Shown: in pieces, positions 26,292-38,300 of the stretch | Position numbering within the stretch: position 1 is the stretch's first letter | Layout: each line of letters begins with the position of its first letter | Source: Cranoglanis bouderius | Taxonomy: Eukaryota > Chordata > Actinopteri > Siluriformes > Cranoglanididae | Direction of reading: 5' to 3' | Length of the DNA: 64,000 bases | Assembly (NCBI GenBank): GCA_023630585.1 | Contig: CM042543.1 | Location: 20,586,760 to 20,650,759 of the forward strand | The notes under the pieces: model-generated | Told to the model about the DNA's origin: nothing | The model's input: the letters and a program-made list of their open reading frames with translations, nothing else | The model's database searches: none | Program-made: the position numbers and the translations under genes

Positions 26292-27525
26292 TTATTATTA
26301 TTACTTACATTCCATCATTAACAAACAACAGGTACAGAATTAATTGGACAGCAACAGTCATCAACATCAGTGAAAACAGTTGAGGATAGCACTATGAATA
26401 CCATCGCTATCATAAAGTCAGTTGAAGAGGAAGCTGAAATACTTCATCTTGGCAAGGCTGCCAGACTGGACAGCTTTAGTTCCAAGGCCTTGTGCTGACA
26501 TGTTGTATGGAGTACTACAGGAACTGTTCAACTTTGAGCTTGTAGAAGACCTCAGACATAACTACAGACTTATATGCTACTCAGAGAGCTGTAAGGGAAT
26601 TGCGTGTGTATTTAATTATAGGAGGGCACACTGACTTAACAAAAAGACTAACACAATTTATTAATTCGACAAATCAAAATAGATCATTAAACGCAAGAAA
26701 AATTGCCTACACACATTACGATTTCATGACCTTGCCTTAGTATCTCATGGCCACATTAAATTGTGCACTCTCGGAGCACAGAGAAAAAAAAATGTTATTG
26801 CTTGCCCAGTGGCTGCAGCTGCCAACAGTAGATATAGTATATATTTTTTAAATCCATGCCTAAGCTTCACACTAGTGGTGTGTGCAACATGTTTCTTTTT
26901 ATTTGTTTATTTTAAAAATCATACTGCATTTATTTGACATCATATTGCAGTTGACCGCAAAGAAACAAAAAAAATGCTGCTTCTTCAGTTTGCATTTTCG
27001 ATCAGTGATTTTTTTTCTTCCGGGCTTGAAGGCAAATCCTTGTCTTTACAGGCAATGATCTAGAGGCTATTAAAAACCCATCTTGGCCAGGTCTAATCAA
27101 GAAAATCTGTCAACCTTGGAGGAGTGACCTACACGCAGGTAATTTTAATAATCAGAATGGGGAGCCCAGAAAATCAAAGCAATCTTAAGCACCTGTGTAG
27201 CACCACTCTGCATATGTGGTAAACATTCCCTGTGTAAATATTTTTGTAACCGTTGAATTTAAGTCGCCAACTGTCTTGTTGTGAAGATGCATCATAAACT
27301 GCTCTTGGTCCACCTTAGACCTCTGGTTAATCCATCACTTGAACTCTTACAGTTTGCATATCAATCACCTGTTCAGTGTTGAGGATGTGAGTATTTACAT
27401 ATTCTTGAGGGCTTATTGTTCATAGACTATCTAACCACAATTTATGATGTTGCAGGACATTGCGTCTAAAAGGGTAATAAACAGCATGGGGAATGTTCCT
27501 CAGGGGGCTGCCCTTTCCCCTTTCC
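26291..27525. other. Non-coding; unrecognised 70-codon frame at 26422
   Basis: The plus frame 26422-26634 (MKRKLKYFILARLPDWTALV...) reads more like protein than most frames here and is close to the (CAA)n tract, but I recognise no family. It might be a remnant of a reverse transcriptase or processed copy. Nothing else seen. Confidence 0.3.
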
Positions 27526-27715
27526 TGTTGACCCCAGTGCTGTCCAGTCTTATCCACAAGAAATCGGTATGGCTGAAAGTTTTCATTCCATCCAAGCAGG
27601 AGCACGCCTGATACCACCCATTAGTCATTTGAAAACAAACACCAGTGGAAACAAATGGAATTAGGCGTGGCTCCTGCTTGGTTGGAATGGAAACCTGCAG
27701 TAACACCAGCTCAGG
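27526..27715. repeat. Two copies of a dispersed repeat, head to head
   Basis: 'CATTCCATCCAAGCAGGAGC' (about 27584) and, inverted, 'GGCTCCTGCTTGGTTGGAAT' (about 27669) are parts of the same fish repeat in opposite orientation. The left copy extends to about 27530, the right to about 27715. Confidence 0.65.
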
Positions 27716-27944
27716 CTGGACACCTGTGTGCTATACTTTGGAGTCATGTGACCTGCAGATGATCTCATATGATTATGATATGAAGAAGGTGGCTGGAAGA
27801 CAGCAATTGACTCTTTCTATGCCTTTCTGCATTTACAAAGAAGTAAAGTGGATATTGTACTTACAGAGGCATATCTGGATGTTCACTAAGGAAAGGCCAG
27901 ACCTGGCTTTACTTTTTGCTCCATTTGTTTAATCATTCTGTTAT
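27716..27944. other. Non-coding stretch
   Basis: Nothing recognised. Confidence 0.4.
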
Positions 27945-28027
27945 AATAGTTTCAAGTTCATTTGTCATGTGCAAAATGTCAGGGACAGTTGCTTGTTGTG
28001 AGGCGCAGGTACTATACAGCTATGCAA
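27945..28027 (-). mobile_element. Probable LINE 3' end, left part
   Basis: Read on the minus strand this has the look of a non-LTR element tail ('GACAAATGAACTTGAAAC' at the terminus). With 29650-30125 it would form one 3' untranslated region split by the (TA)n tract and the Tc1 element. Confidence 0.4.
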
Positions 28028-28028
28028 T

Positions 28029-29647
<1,619 letters not shown>

Positions 29648-29649
29648 TA

Positions 29650-30125
29650 TGTAAGAAGATGAGGGGAAGGAGAAGAAGAAAGGGGGAAAATATTATGTAC
29701 AAATGCAATGTATATACAAAATATGCAGAATATATTAGGCGAACTGGTATGTATGCCTAAAAAATAAAGTGCAGATCGTAACTGTAGACACTGGAACATG
29801 TGCAGTCGCAGTATGTGAACAAGAGTGCAAAAGGTAGTAAATTAAATAGTAGTTGTATGCAATGTGTAGTGTCTGAGCAGTCTTCTATAGACATAGAAGA
29901 GTATAATAAGCAGATGAAGCAAGCATAATAAGTAGCATGTTCTCTGTTTTGGTGTTTTGGTGAAGACATTTTTTGTCATTAGGTCAAAAGTAGACCCCCT
30001 AGGCAATTTCACCCATCCTCTTAATGACACACACATAAGTTTGAAGAGTACTGCCAGCATTAAGCTGATCTCTCAATTTTTTTAGTTTCCCTTTTTGTGG
30101 AGTGGTTAAAAAGCCTGACCTTCTG
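29650..30125 (-). mobile_element. Probable LINE 3' untranslated region, right part
   Basis: Minus-strand reading is pyrimidine-rich with 'TGCACTTTATTTTTTAGGCA' and 'GTATATACATTGCATTTGTA', resembling fish L2/Rex-type LINE 3' regions, and it continues across the Tc1 insertion into 27945-28027. No reverse transcriptase motif remains, so this is a moderate-to-weak call. Confidence 0.4.
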
Positions 30126-31372
30126 AACCATATGGTACTCCACACTACACCTTCTCCAGAGCCAGAACCTCACCTGCCACGTCCAGACTGCTCACTAATA
30201 TTCCAGTAATCCACATGATTATGGGAGTGGTTATTAAAATGAATATGGGTGGTAGCAGAGAAGCAGATGTCTGATGACCCACATCTGTGTGTTCATGCTG
30301 AGTGGGATGAGCGGGATGAGCATGTGTGTGTGTCAGCTACGGGCCGGTTGCTCTGCTGTCTGCCTATCGCTGGCAGTGGTGCTGTGTGCTCATCACTGCC
30401 CTTCAAAGAGCTCTCTGTTTCACATGTTTAAAACGGATTTGACCTCCACAGTAGAACATATCCAAATATCTTAACACCCAAAGCAATGTTTTCACCTTCT
30501 ACTGTAGGTTAAGGTGTCCAAAGTGTCTAATTACAGTGTATACCAGAAAAAGACACAAAAACAGCAGTATGTACGTATATTGCCATTGACTTACAGTAGT
30601 ATGTCTCTGTTCTGTCATTGTTCTATTGTGTCCATTGATAATGCTCAGATAAATCAGTTGCAAGACAAAAAGCCACAGATTATTTCATGCCCAAGAGCAT
30701 GTTTAGGATATAGCCATGCAAGCAATGCAACAATAGGAGCTCTGTAGTGTTGATTTCTCCCTTCAGCTCTATGGATGTAACACAGTAGGCTAGATTCAGG
30801 CATTTCCCTACTGCCATGCCATTCACAGGACTCCTGCCTGACTTTCCTACCCAGCTCTGTATATGAGTGCTGAAGCCTATGTACAGCATCCGTGACGCTG
30901 GAGAACCATTATCAGCTGGAGGCCGCTGAGCAGGGCACACTGAACAGAAGGCTGAGATGGATTTTTCAATTTAGCAAGTTTGATTAAGAGTACAGAGCCA
31001 AGAGACTCAAGAACAACTTGCTCAAAACTTGCACTTGCAACAGAGCAATTTTGTCTTCTCAATAGTTTTTTTTCCCCAACCTCCAGATTCGAGGTCATTG
31101 GACCAAATGAGTTGTGACATATTTTCTCAAGTGTTCAGGTTAATAGGAACAACCATTAGTGGCAACAGTGCCATTTTGTTGGACATTGTTTCTCATTCTC
31201 TTTTCCTCTCCTGTCAGTACAGGACATCTCTCTGGATACCAATGCCTCAGTATGAGATTGACAGCCAAGGCCAGTGAGGTAACATGGTACAGTGGCCCTA
31301 TCATAATGGCTGCTCTTACTGCACCAACTACCAGTGAAAACCATTTACTCCAGCCGCTGTTAAAGCCCTACC

Positions 31373-31406
<34 letters not shown>

Positions 31407-32844
31407 TTACAGCACAGCAGAGGGAGACAACCAGTGTTTCCTGAAACCATCTTCCTCCAACTGCCATAAATCAAAGGGAATCTGCGGGAACTTAATTAGC
31501 TTAATTGCTATGTTTGCTCTAACATAACACTGATCACTCCACCGATCCAGCTACAGCATTTGAATAGGGGTAAAACAGATGGCACACTTCAGGTTTTTTT
31601 TTCTGGCCTCATAGAAAAGCATCTGGGGAAGATGATCAGAGTTGTTGAGGGGCAAAGTCTTCAGTGGGGTTGTGGGTTGGTTTGTTGGGAATATTTGAAT
31701 TTTTACTCCTTTACTCTAAAATATACTCCAAAATAGTTACTATTATGTAAAGGCAGATTTGTCAGCATCGTAGATATTGCTAGCTTGAGAAGGGTCAATA
31801 AGAACAGAATGGCACTCTCCTTTTACTTTCACTCAAAGCCTCTTCCTTACTTCCTCACTGCTGTGTTACAATCTGACACAGAGAGGAAGTGTTCATCTAT
31901 TCTACTAAACACCGACTATACCTCCCCTAAAGTATTAAAAGGTTAGTCAAGGTGACTGGACTAGTGTTGTAAGATGCATTTTACTCATTCAAGGGGCTTT
32001 ATCAAGTGAATGAAAAGGGCTTCACTTTCTTTATCTGGAGAACCGAAAACTGATGAAGCCACACTAAAATTCAAGATTATAACACAAGTCCATACACCTT
32101 GACCTATCACTGCTACACATCCAGTATGACCCAGATGGAAAAAAGAGACAAAACAACAACAAAAACGACAACAAAAAAAAACCTTGTACAAATATAACCA
32201 TTTGTAATTTGTGCATGCTTGTTGTATTCACAGACTCTTCAAAAGCTGTTGTTTAACACCATTTTCCAAATTTAAAGAGCTTTGAGTGCTTGAGTGTTAT
32301 AGTTTAAAGCTTACAGCAGTTAAGATATTTGAGTGTCTTGTTATTGTTGAACTGTCTGGTCATACTCAGAGGCTACAAGCATGCTTAAGGGTTCTTTTTT
32401 TAAGGTAATCATTATGTTGGCTTGAAAGAGCTGACATACTCTTCTTCTTATTTTGCCTGCTCCTCAGCTTGTGCTTTTGACTTAGAGGAAGTTAGGTCTT
32501 AATGCCTTATCTAGTTTAGCTGGGTGATAGTAGTAATGTATACACAGATGTGCATACCCTATTTTCCAGGAAATGTAAATTGCATTCCAACATGATATGG
32601 ACAAAATTGTCTCTGGGGTACATTTGAGGAGACCAAACACCCATTAATTGGTTTCCCCTTTGTCTCTTCATGCCATTATTATGTTATAATGTTAGTCCTC
32701 TGAAGACAATTGTTTATTTGAGAGAAACTGTGTTTGAAAGTGACTTGACCTTTTGGTATCTAGTGAAATGTTTTTGTTTTATTTTTGTTTAATTCTGAGC
32801 AGCAAGGCAGTATTAACATATTCTAAGTCATTCTTTCTTAGTCT

Positions 32845-32903
<59 letters not shown>

Positions 32904-33137
32904 CAACAACAACAATATTATGTAATTAAATTACAAGCCTACAGCTTCAAATGACTAATCAAATGTACGTGTTCACTTTTAAATGTATTGTATTAGCCGA
33001 GACTTGGTTTGAACTTTTTTAGTTTTGCAATGGAGCTAACAAAAGTAACAAGTAAGATTATAACCACCATTTCATGCCAACTGCAAGTATTATATTATAA
33101 TTGCCTAAATGTTTAAAAGTAATACTGTAAACATTTT
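30126..33137. other. Non-coding; two microsatellites, nothing else
   Basis: No gene. A (CAC)n(CAT)n run lies at about 31370-31408, and a repeat-poor piece with 'TTAATTAGCTTAATTGC' at 31490-31510 might be regulatory. An (ATT)n tract is listed separately. Confidence 0.45.
32846..32900. repeat. (ATT)n microsatellite
   Basis: About 55 bp of ATT repeat. Confidence 0.96.
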
Positions 33138-33262
33138 CATTCATTCATTCATTCATTCACTCATTTAGTTCATCTTTAGTAAGTACTTTATCCTGGTCAG
33201 GGTTGCAGTGGATCTGGGAACACTGGGCACAAGGTAGAATGGGATACCAGTCCATCGCAGTA
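33138..33262 (-). mobile_element. SINE tail fragment
   Basis: (ATTC)n followed by 'TACTTTATCCTGGTCAGGGT' and 'GGGAACACTGGGCACAAGGT', the reversed tail of the Merman-like SINE. The head is absent. Confidence 0.7.
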
Positions 33263-34564
33263 AACAATTTCATAAAATAGTAAAACATCTCACCACTTAA
33301 GAGTTTAAGTAAACAAAGTAAAGCCAAGTTATTTCATGAGTCAAACGGGTTTCCACTCTAGATTTCAATGTGTACTTTGCTTCATTTTGATAGTTAACAG
33401 TACTCCATAATTTAAAATTATTTTAACAACTGGTTTGAGGCAAGTGTGTGATGCTTTTGGCATGACACTAACTGGTGCTCACAAGACCTTATTTCCTTTT
33501 AGCTATGCTTACCTCATCATTCAGTGCTAAACTAAACAAGACAAACATGTCTTAGCTGCCTACATTTGAGGTAAATTTGAAAACCTGGAAATTATGGTAA
33601 GCATAACGGCCTTCATGTCCTTAATAAAAGTTGTTAGTACTTTGGTTCTCTCAGCAGGTGGTTGAACATACGTTTGCAAGTTTTGCCCATGGATACATTC
33701 CTTCCATGGATACATTCATATGTTGAAAAATCTTAAACAAGGTACTTTTTTGTGCTGTATATATTTGCAAAAGGATCTGAGGATCATAAAAAAATACTTT
33801 ACAAAAATGTGGCTTTTTGAGAACAGATGCATCTTGCTCTCTGTGATCAAAACAGTTTCCAAACAGGCGGTCTCTGGCTCCTGGGACAAACCAGGCTCTT
33901 TTCTGTAAGCTTCCCCTTTTTGCATTGGGGTTGAAGGTCTTTTAGTTCATCGCTGCCACTGTGAAATAACAAAGTGTTTATGGGAGAGGAGCCAGCAGGT
34001 TAGATAAGAACAGCTCTCTGCTGCAGCTTTACAAGGCCTCTGCTGCCCCACTGGTTCTGCAGTAAAAGGGAGGTGGAGAGGGCAGCATAGGGGTGAAGCT
34101 TCTCCCTCAAAACTGTGAGCTTCAGCCTGCAGGGAGTTTCAACCTTAGTGATTTTGTTTCTTCAAATCCAGACAAACAGACTGGTGCTTGTTAGGAAATT
34201 CAGGGGGAGGTTCAGAGTTTCAGATACTTTGATGCCTGCATTCTGACCCTGACACCAAATGCATTTTTATGGTATGTACTAAGCTCTATTAGAAATTCAA
34301 CATATTCAAAGTTTCCAAACATGGGATAGGACCTTTGGTGATATTCCTTGATGGACATCTAGAAGAATGTAAGTGGCTATGGCTAGAACCCTAGGAACAA
34401 CATTGAATATAAAGTGTTTGGCTCACTTCATGTAGCAGGTTTCTTATAAATAAAATATTTATCAATTCACTGAGCATTCGGACAGCAGTTGAAGGCAGGT
34501 TTGATCTGCAGTACACTCTCTTTGGTCCCCAACTTATAGTGAACTGATAGTCCAGGCACCAGTG
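33263..34564. other. Non-coding, candidate regulatory block 33895-34130
   Basis: No gene. The block 33895-34130 is GC-richer, repeat-free and holds a GATA-type AGATAAG (34002-34008). A small direct duplication 'CCATGGATACATTC' lies at about 33689-33718. Confidence 0.3.
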
Positions 34565-34569
34565 TGTGA

Positions 34570-34613
<44 letters not shown>
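34565..34613. repeat. (GT)n microsatellite
   Basis: About 49 bp of GT repeat. Confidence 0.96.
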
Positions 34614-34616
<3 letters not shown>

Positions 34617-35612
34617 AGAGATGAAAGAGGAAGAGAAAGAGGGAAGCATTCTGTCTAGCTCTTTCTGTATATTATGATTCTCATATTCACTTTCCTAGAA
34701 CATCCATGACAAACACTGCTGCTCTTTGTCACAGGTTTTTACAGTTCATGACCACTTGACACACACAACTCATTATAATTTGGTGCAACCATTTCCATAC
34801 AGTACAGTGTAATTCTTCAGTAGGTCCTATCACTACACTAGTAAAATAGCCTTTCACTCACCTCATGCCTCTATATTTCCCAGCAGCTCCCCAACCTCGG
34901 GCACTTATCTAATTAGCCCTGGGAAAAGCTGAATTATTAATGTCACCTAAATCATTCAGAGCGCCTGGCCAATGTCTGCCACGTTTCTAAACACAGGAGT
35001 CAGTGGAAGCAGGACGACAACGTCTTCACCTATTGTCCTTGCTCTCAGAGTCTTTTGTTCTTTGAAAGATGTTTGTCCAAATCTTCAGTTACATACCACT
35101 CTTGAGTGACACAATAGTTTAAGTAGATCCTGTCACATGTCTCTTCAGATGTGGTATTTGTTAAATGTCAGTAATATTAAGCTCCTTTAATGACATGTTG
35201 TTGTGTGGCAATGATTGACATGTTTGTTCCATTTCTAAGCAGCTTGATTTAAATGAAATGATTAAGTGAAAAGGGTACAGTGTATATTTCCACAAGCAAT
35301 ATGAATGCCTGCATATGCAACAAGTCAACAAAATTCAAAATGTACTGTTGTCAAAAGACCATTTCTCAAAGTTCTGTGAAGCTTCTCTGTGGTCAGAAGG
35401 TTTATACTAGTGACCTTTGGCACCTCTTAAATCTCAAGTTGGAAAGAAAAACAAATGTTGCTTTCATATGTCCATTTGGACTAATATTTTTTGGACAGAG
35501 CATCCTCCAGATCCAAGTTTCTGCATTACACTTAATGTGCTGACTTCATTCCAGAGAGACACTGCTATAGAGACTTTATCTATTCATATTACATGATCTT
35601 CATCTCAGGATT
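34614..35612. other. Non-coding, strong candidate regulatory block 34880-35060
   Basis: No gene. 34880-35060 is repeat-free with a GATA site (TTATCT, 34905-34910) fused to a homeodomain palindrome CTAATTAG (34909-34916) and several ATTA words. This is the texture of a deeply conserved element, but conservation is not testable here. Confidence 0.35.

Positions 35613-35684
<72 letters not shown>
35613..35684. repeat. (GA)n microsatellite at a LINE 3' end
   Basis: About 72 bp of GA directly joined to the LINE terminus at 35685. Confidence 0.97.
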
Positions 35685-35686
<2 letters not shown>

Positions 35687-36510
35687 TTTATTGATCCCCA
35701 AGGGGAAATTTAGTGTCACAACAGCCACAATACAACAGCAACATGGAGGACTAAGACTTAACAGTTCACAAGACTTTAAAAATGCACAATAAACTCACAA
35801 TATACACCACATATAAGAGGGAATAAAAATATACATATAAACAGCTGTCCAAGTTATACAGATTAATGGTATAAAATATATCACAGTTTGGCAGGTTTAA
35901 AACTGTACATTAGACTTATGTGATGAGCAGTTTGTTAATGTGTGTATAAAAATGTACAGTATTCATAAATAAAGTCATAGGTAAAGTGGCAGTGTGTGTG
36001 TAAGAATGTGCATTGACCCTATGTAAAAAATTATTGTGCATTATGCAGTGTAGTAGCTGGGTATGCAAACTCAGTAGACATGTCCATCGTCTCCAATGTC
36101 CACAAAGCTCCCCAGTCTCATTGTTGACTCATTGTAGAATTGGATAGCAGTGGGCAAGAATGACTTCTTGTACCTTTCTTTGTTACAGCGAAGCTGCCGT
36201 AATCTACTGCTGTTAGGCCAATGTGGCATGGAGGGGGTGTTTGCTATTGTCCATGATCCCCTTAATATTGTCCACCATCCTTTCCACCACCACAGCCAGC
36301 TCCAATGCTCCTCCCCCAAACTGACTGCGGCAAACAATATTGCACTTGCAACCACAGACTGGTAGAAGGTCTCTCATTTGGTATATACATTGAAAGATCT
36401 GAGTTTCCTCAGGAAGTACAGTCTGCTCATACCCTTCTTGTAGCTTGCTGTTGGTCCTCTAGTCCAGCCTGTTGTTGCGGTGGACACCAAGTTATTTATA
36501 ATCACTGATT
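35685..36510 (-). mobile_element. 5'-truncated LINE (L2/Rex1-like), 3' part
   Basis: Minus-strand non-LTR retrotransposon. Its 3' terminus reads 'TTGGGGATCAATAAAGTT' (35685-35703), a hallmark tail of fish LINEs, then a (TC)n tract. The C-terminal part of the reverse-transcriptase ORF lies upstream (36071-36492) with about 380 bp of 3' untranslated region between. The 5' portion is missing, as is usual for target-primed insertion. Confidence 0.8.
36071..36492 (-). pseudogene. LINE ORF2 C-terminal fragment
   Basis: Recognisable pieces of the region downstream of the reverse-transcriptase core: a LGVHRNN-type stretch at about 36490, then in another frame SRLYFLRKLRSFNVY, then FYQSVVASAILF and a terminal NKERYKKSFLPTAIQFYNES ending at TGA 36071-36073. 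A TAG near 36460, a frameshift near 36430 and a TGA near 36374 show it is dead. The domain order and the closing 'KSFLP.AI..YN' block fit L2/Rex1-group LINEs. Family assignment is from recognition, not alignment. Confidence 0.75.
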
Positions 36511-37746
36511 ATAGTAGGAATTGATTAGACAGATGGAGTTATTTAGAAAATGCACTCAAAAGGAAGCAAAAATTGATCTATCCACTTCTTGAGGTAAAGC
36601 CCACTTGTACTGACAGTTTCCCTTTTTTCTAAGATAAACGACAATCAAAGAGAATACAACAGTTTTTACATGTTTAAAATAAAATATAAGGTTTTAGCTA
36701 TGTGAAATAAACTAACTTGTATTTTTTCCCTTTGAATGCTAATTCATTTAAGTTTAAAATGTCTTGCTCTTGAGAGAATCATGAACTGAAATAAAAACAT
36801 CATGCAAACATACTTTAGCTTCAACTTGTATATTCACTTTATCCAACTTTATACACCTTGACTTGAGTTTGTCAAGTGTACAATACGTGTACAAAGTTGC
36901 TTATTTTTATGTGGCTCTGTTTACAACAACAACAACAGCATCATCATCATCACCATCACCATCATCATCATCATCAACTATAACAACAACGACAACGTTT
37001 CTGTGTGTATACAATATACTAACCTATTTGATTTGTGTATAACAAATATAGGTTAGTGAGATATAGCCTAATGACATAATCATTTAGATAAATCAGATCT
37101 TAATTTTTTTAAATAAAAAAATTTGAATATGCTAAAAAAATATTAGTTGAGTCAGATTAATCAGCTTGAATTAAAAACATGTGTAATATGATGGTGCCAA
37201 CATTTGAAAGGCTGGATTTGTACATTCCTGGCAAATCAGGACATGAAAACTTTGTATTATTGCAGAATAAATAAAAATATTCTTAACATCTGCTGATAAA
37301 ACTGATAAAACATCTACTGTAACAGTGTCAGAAAGCCAGTGCACTTCCTTGTCATTACTGTCACTTTCTCTGACAGCATGCATGTTTTTTTTTTTTTTTT
37401 GGCACCTCAGAGGAGACATTTAATATGGCACATAACTCCTCCAATAATAATCACATAGCTGGGCTGAACAATATACAGAAATACAACTATAATTATAGTT
37501 CTGTCATGTTTGCCATGTACAGAACCCGTTTAGACAGTCAGATCTGGAGAGATGATTGTGTTCCCACAATCTCTGTGAAATTGTTTTTAAGGGCAGGGGG
37601 TTAAATTACCTCAGAGGTGCAGTTGAAAGAGGTGAATTTGAAATGCATTTAGTCAATTCTGATATCGCTCTATATGCTTCATTCTGTTATTTATCAATCT
37701 GATTCGTGCAACGCATCATTTGTCTCTTAATAAAATATCTTTTAGC
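36511..37746. other. AT-rich non-coding; (CAA)n(CAT)n near 36925-36976
   Basis: No gene. Short CAA and CAT runs at 36925-36976, a 20-bp poly-T at 37385-37400. Nothing else recognised. Confidence 0.5.
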
Positions 37747-37828
37747 ATTCATTAATTCATTCATTCATCTTCAGTAACCTCTTTATCATGGTCAGGGTTG
37801 TGGTGGATCAGGAGCCTATCATGGGAAT
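37747..37828 (-). mobile_element. SINE tail fragment
   Basis: (ATTC)n, then 'CTCTTTATCATGGTCAGGGT' and 'GGAGCCTATCATGGGAA': reversed SINE tail only. Confidence 0.65.
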
Positions 37829-37849
37829 ATATACTCACTTTCACTTTCA

Positions 37850-38300
37850 CACCTGTACACCTGCTCATTTATGCAGTTATCCAATCAGCCAATCATGTGG
37901 CAGCAGCACAATGCATAAAATCATGCAGATACAGGTCAAGAGCTAAAATTAATGTTCACACCAAACATCAGAATGGGGAAAAAGTGTGATCTCAGTGGCT
38001 TTAACCGTGACATGGTTGTTGGTGCCACATCTTTTCACACACTACAGCCTTTATAGTTTACACAGAATGGTGTGAAAAGCAAAAAAACAACCATCTTTTG
38101 ACAACCGTGGTGAGCAGAAAAGCATCTCAGAACACACAACACATCAAACTTTGAGGTGAATGGACTGCAACAGCAGAAAACCACATCAGGTTCCACTCCT
38201 ATCAGCCAAGAACAAGAATCAGAGGCTATCATGGGCACAGACTCACTCAAATTGGACAGTTTCGAAAAAGACCAGGTGATTTTCTTTCGTACACAAAGTA
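37850..38300 (+). mobile_element. Tc1-like element remnant with transposase pieces
   Basis: The leader 'CCAATCAGCCAATCATGTGG' and 'AAAATCATGCAGATACAGGT' precede an ATG at 37973 that opens MGKKCDLSGFNRDMVVGAT, the start of a common fish Tc1-like transposase. After an internal deletion (about 38030) other parts follow in shifted frames: the end of the DNA-binding region and, near 38170-38270, the piece leading up to the first catalytic Asp. The catalytic core and both inverted ends are missing. Known from family recognition. Confidence 0.7.

Noticed and set aside
26422..26634. 70-codon frame as a gene fragment
   Set aside because: Reads somewhat protein-like but I recognise no family and cannot define ends; left as an unassigned frame.
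31159..31527. 122-codon frame with a poly-His run
   Set aside because: The His run is the (CAC)n(CAT)n microsatellite. No domain before or after it.
35685..36510. Retrovirus or LTR element
   Set aside because: The terminal AATAAAG tail, tandem-repeat end and sequence blocks are those of a non-LTR LINE; no LTRs, primer-binding site or gag/env-like frames were seen in the window.
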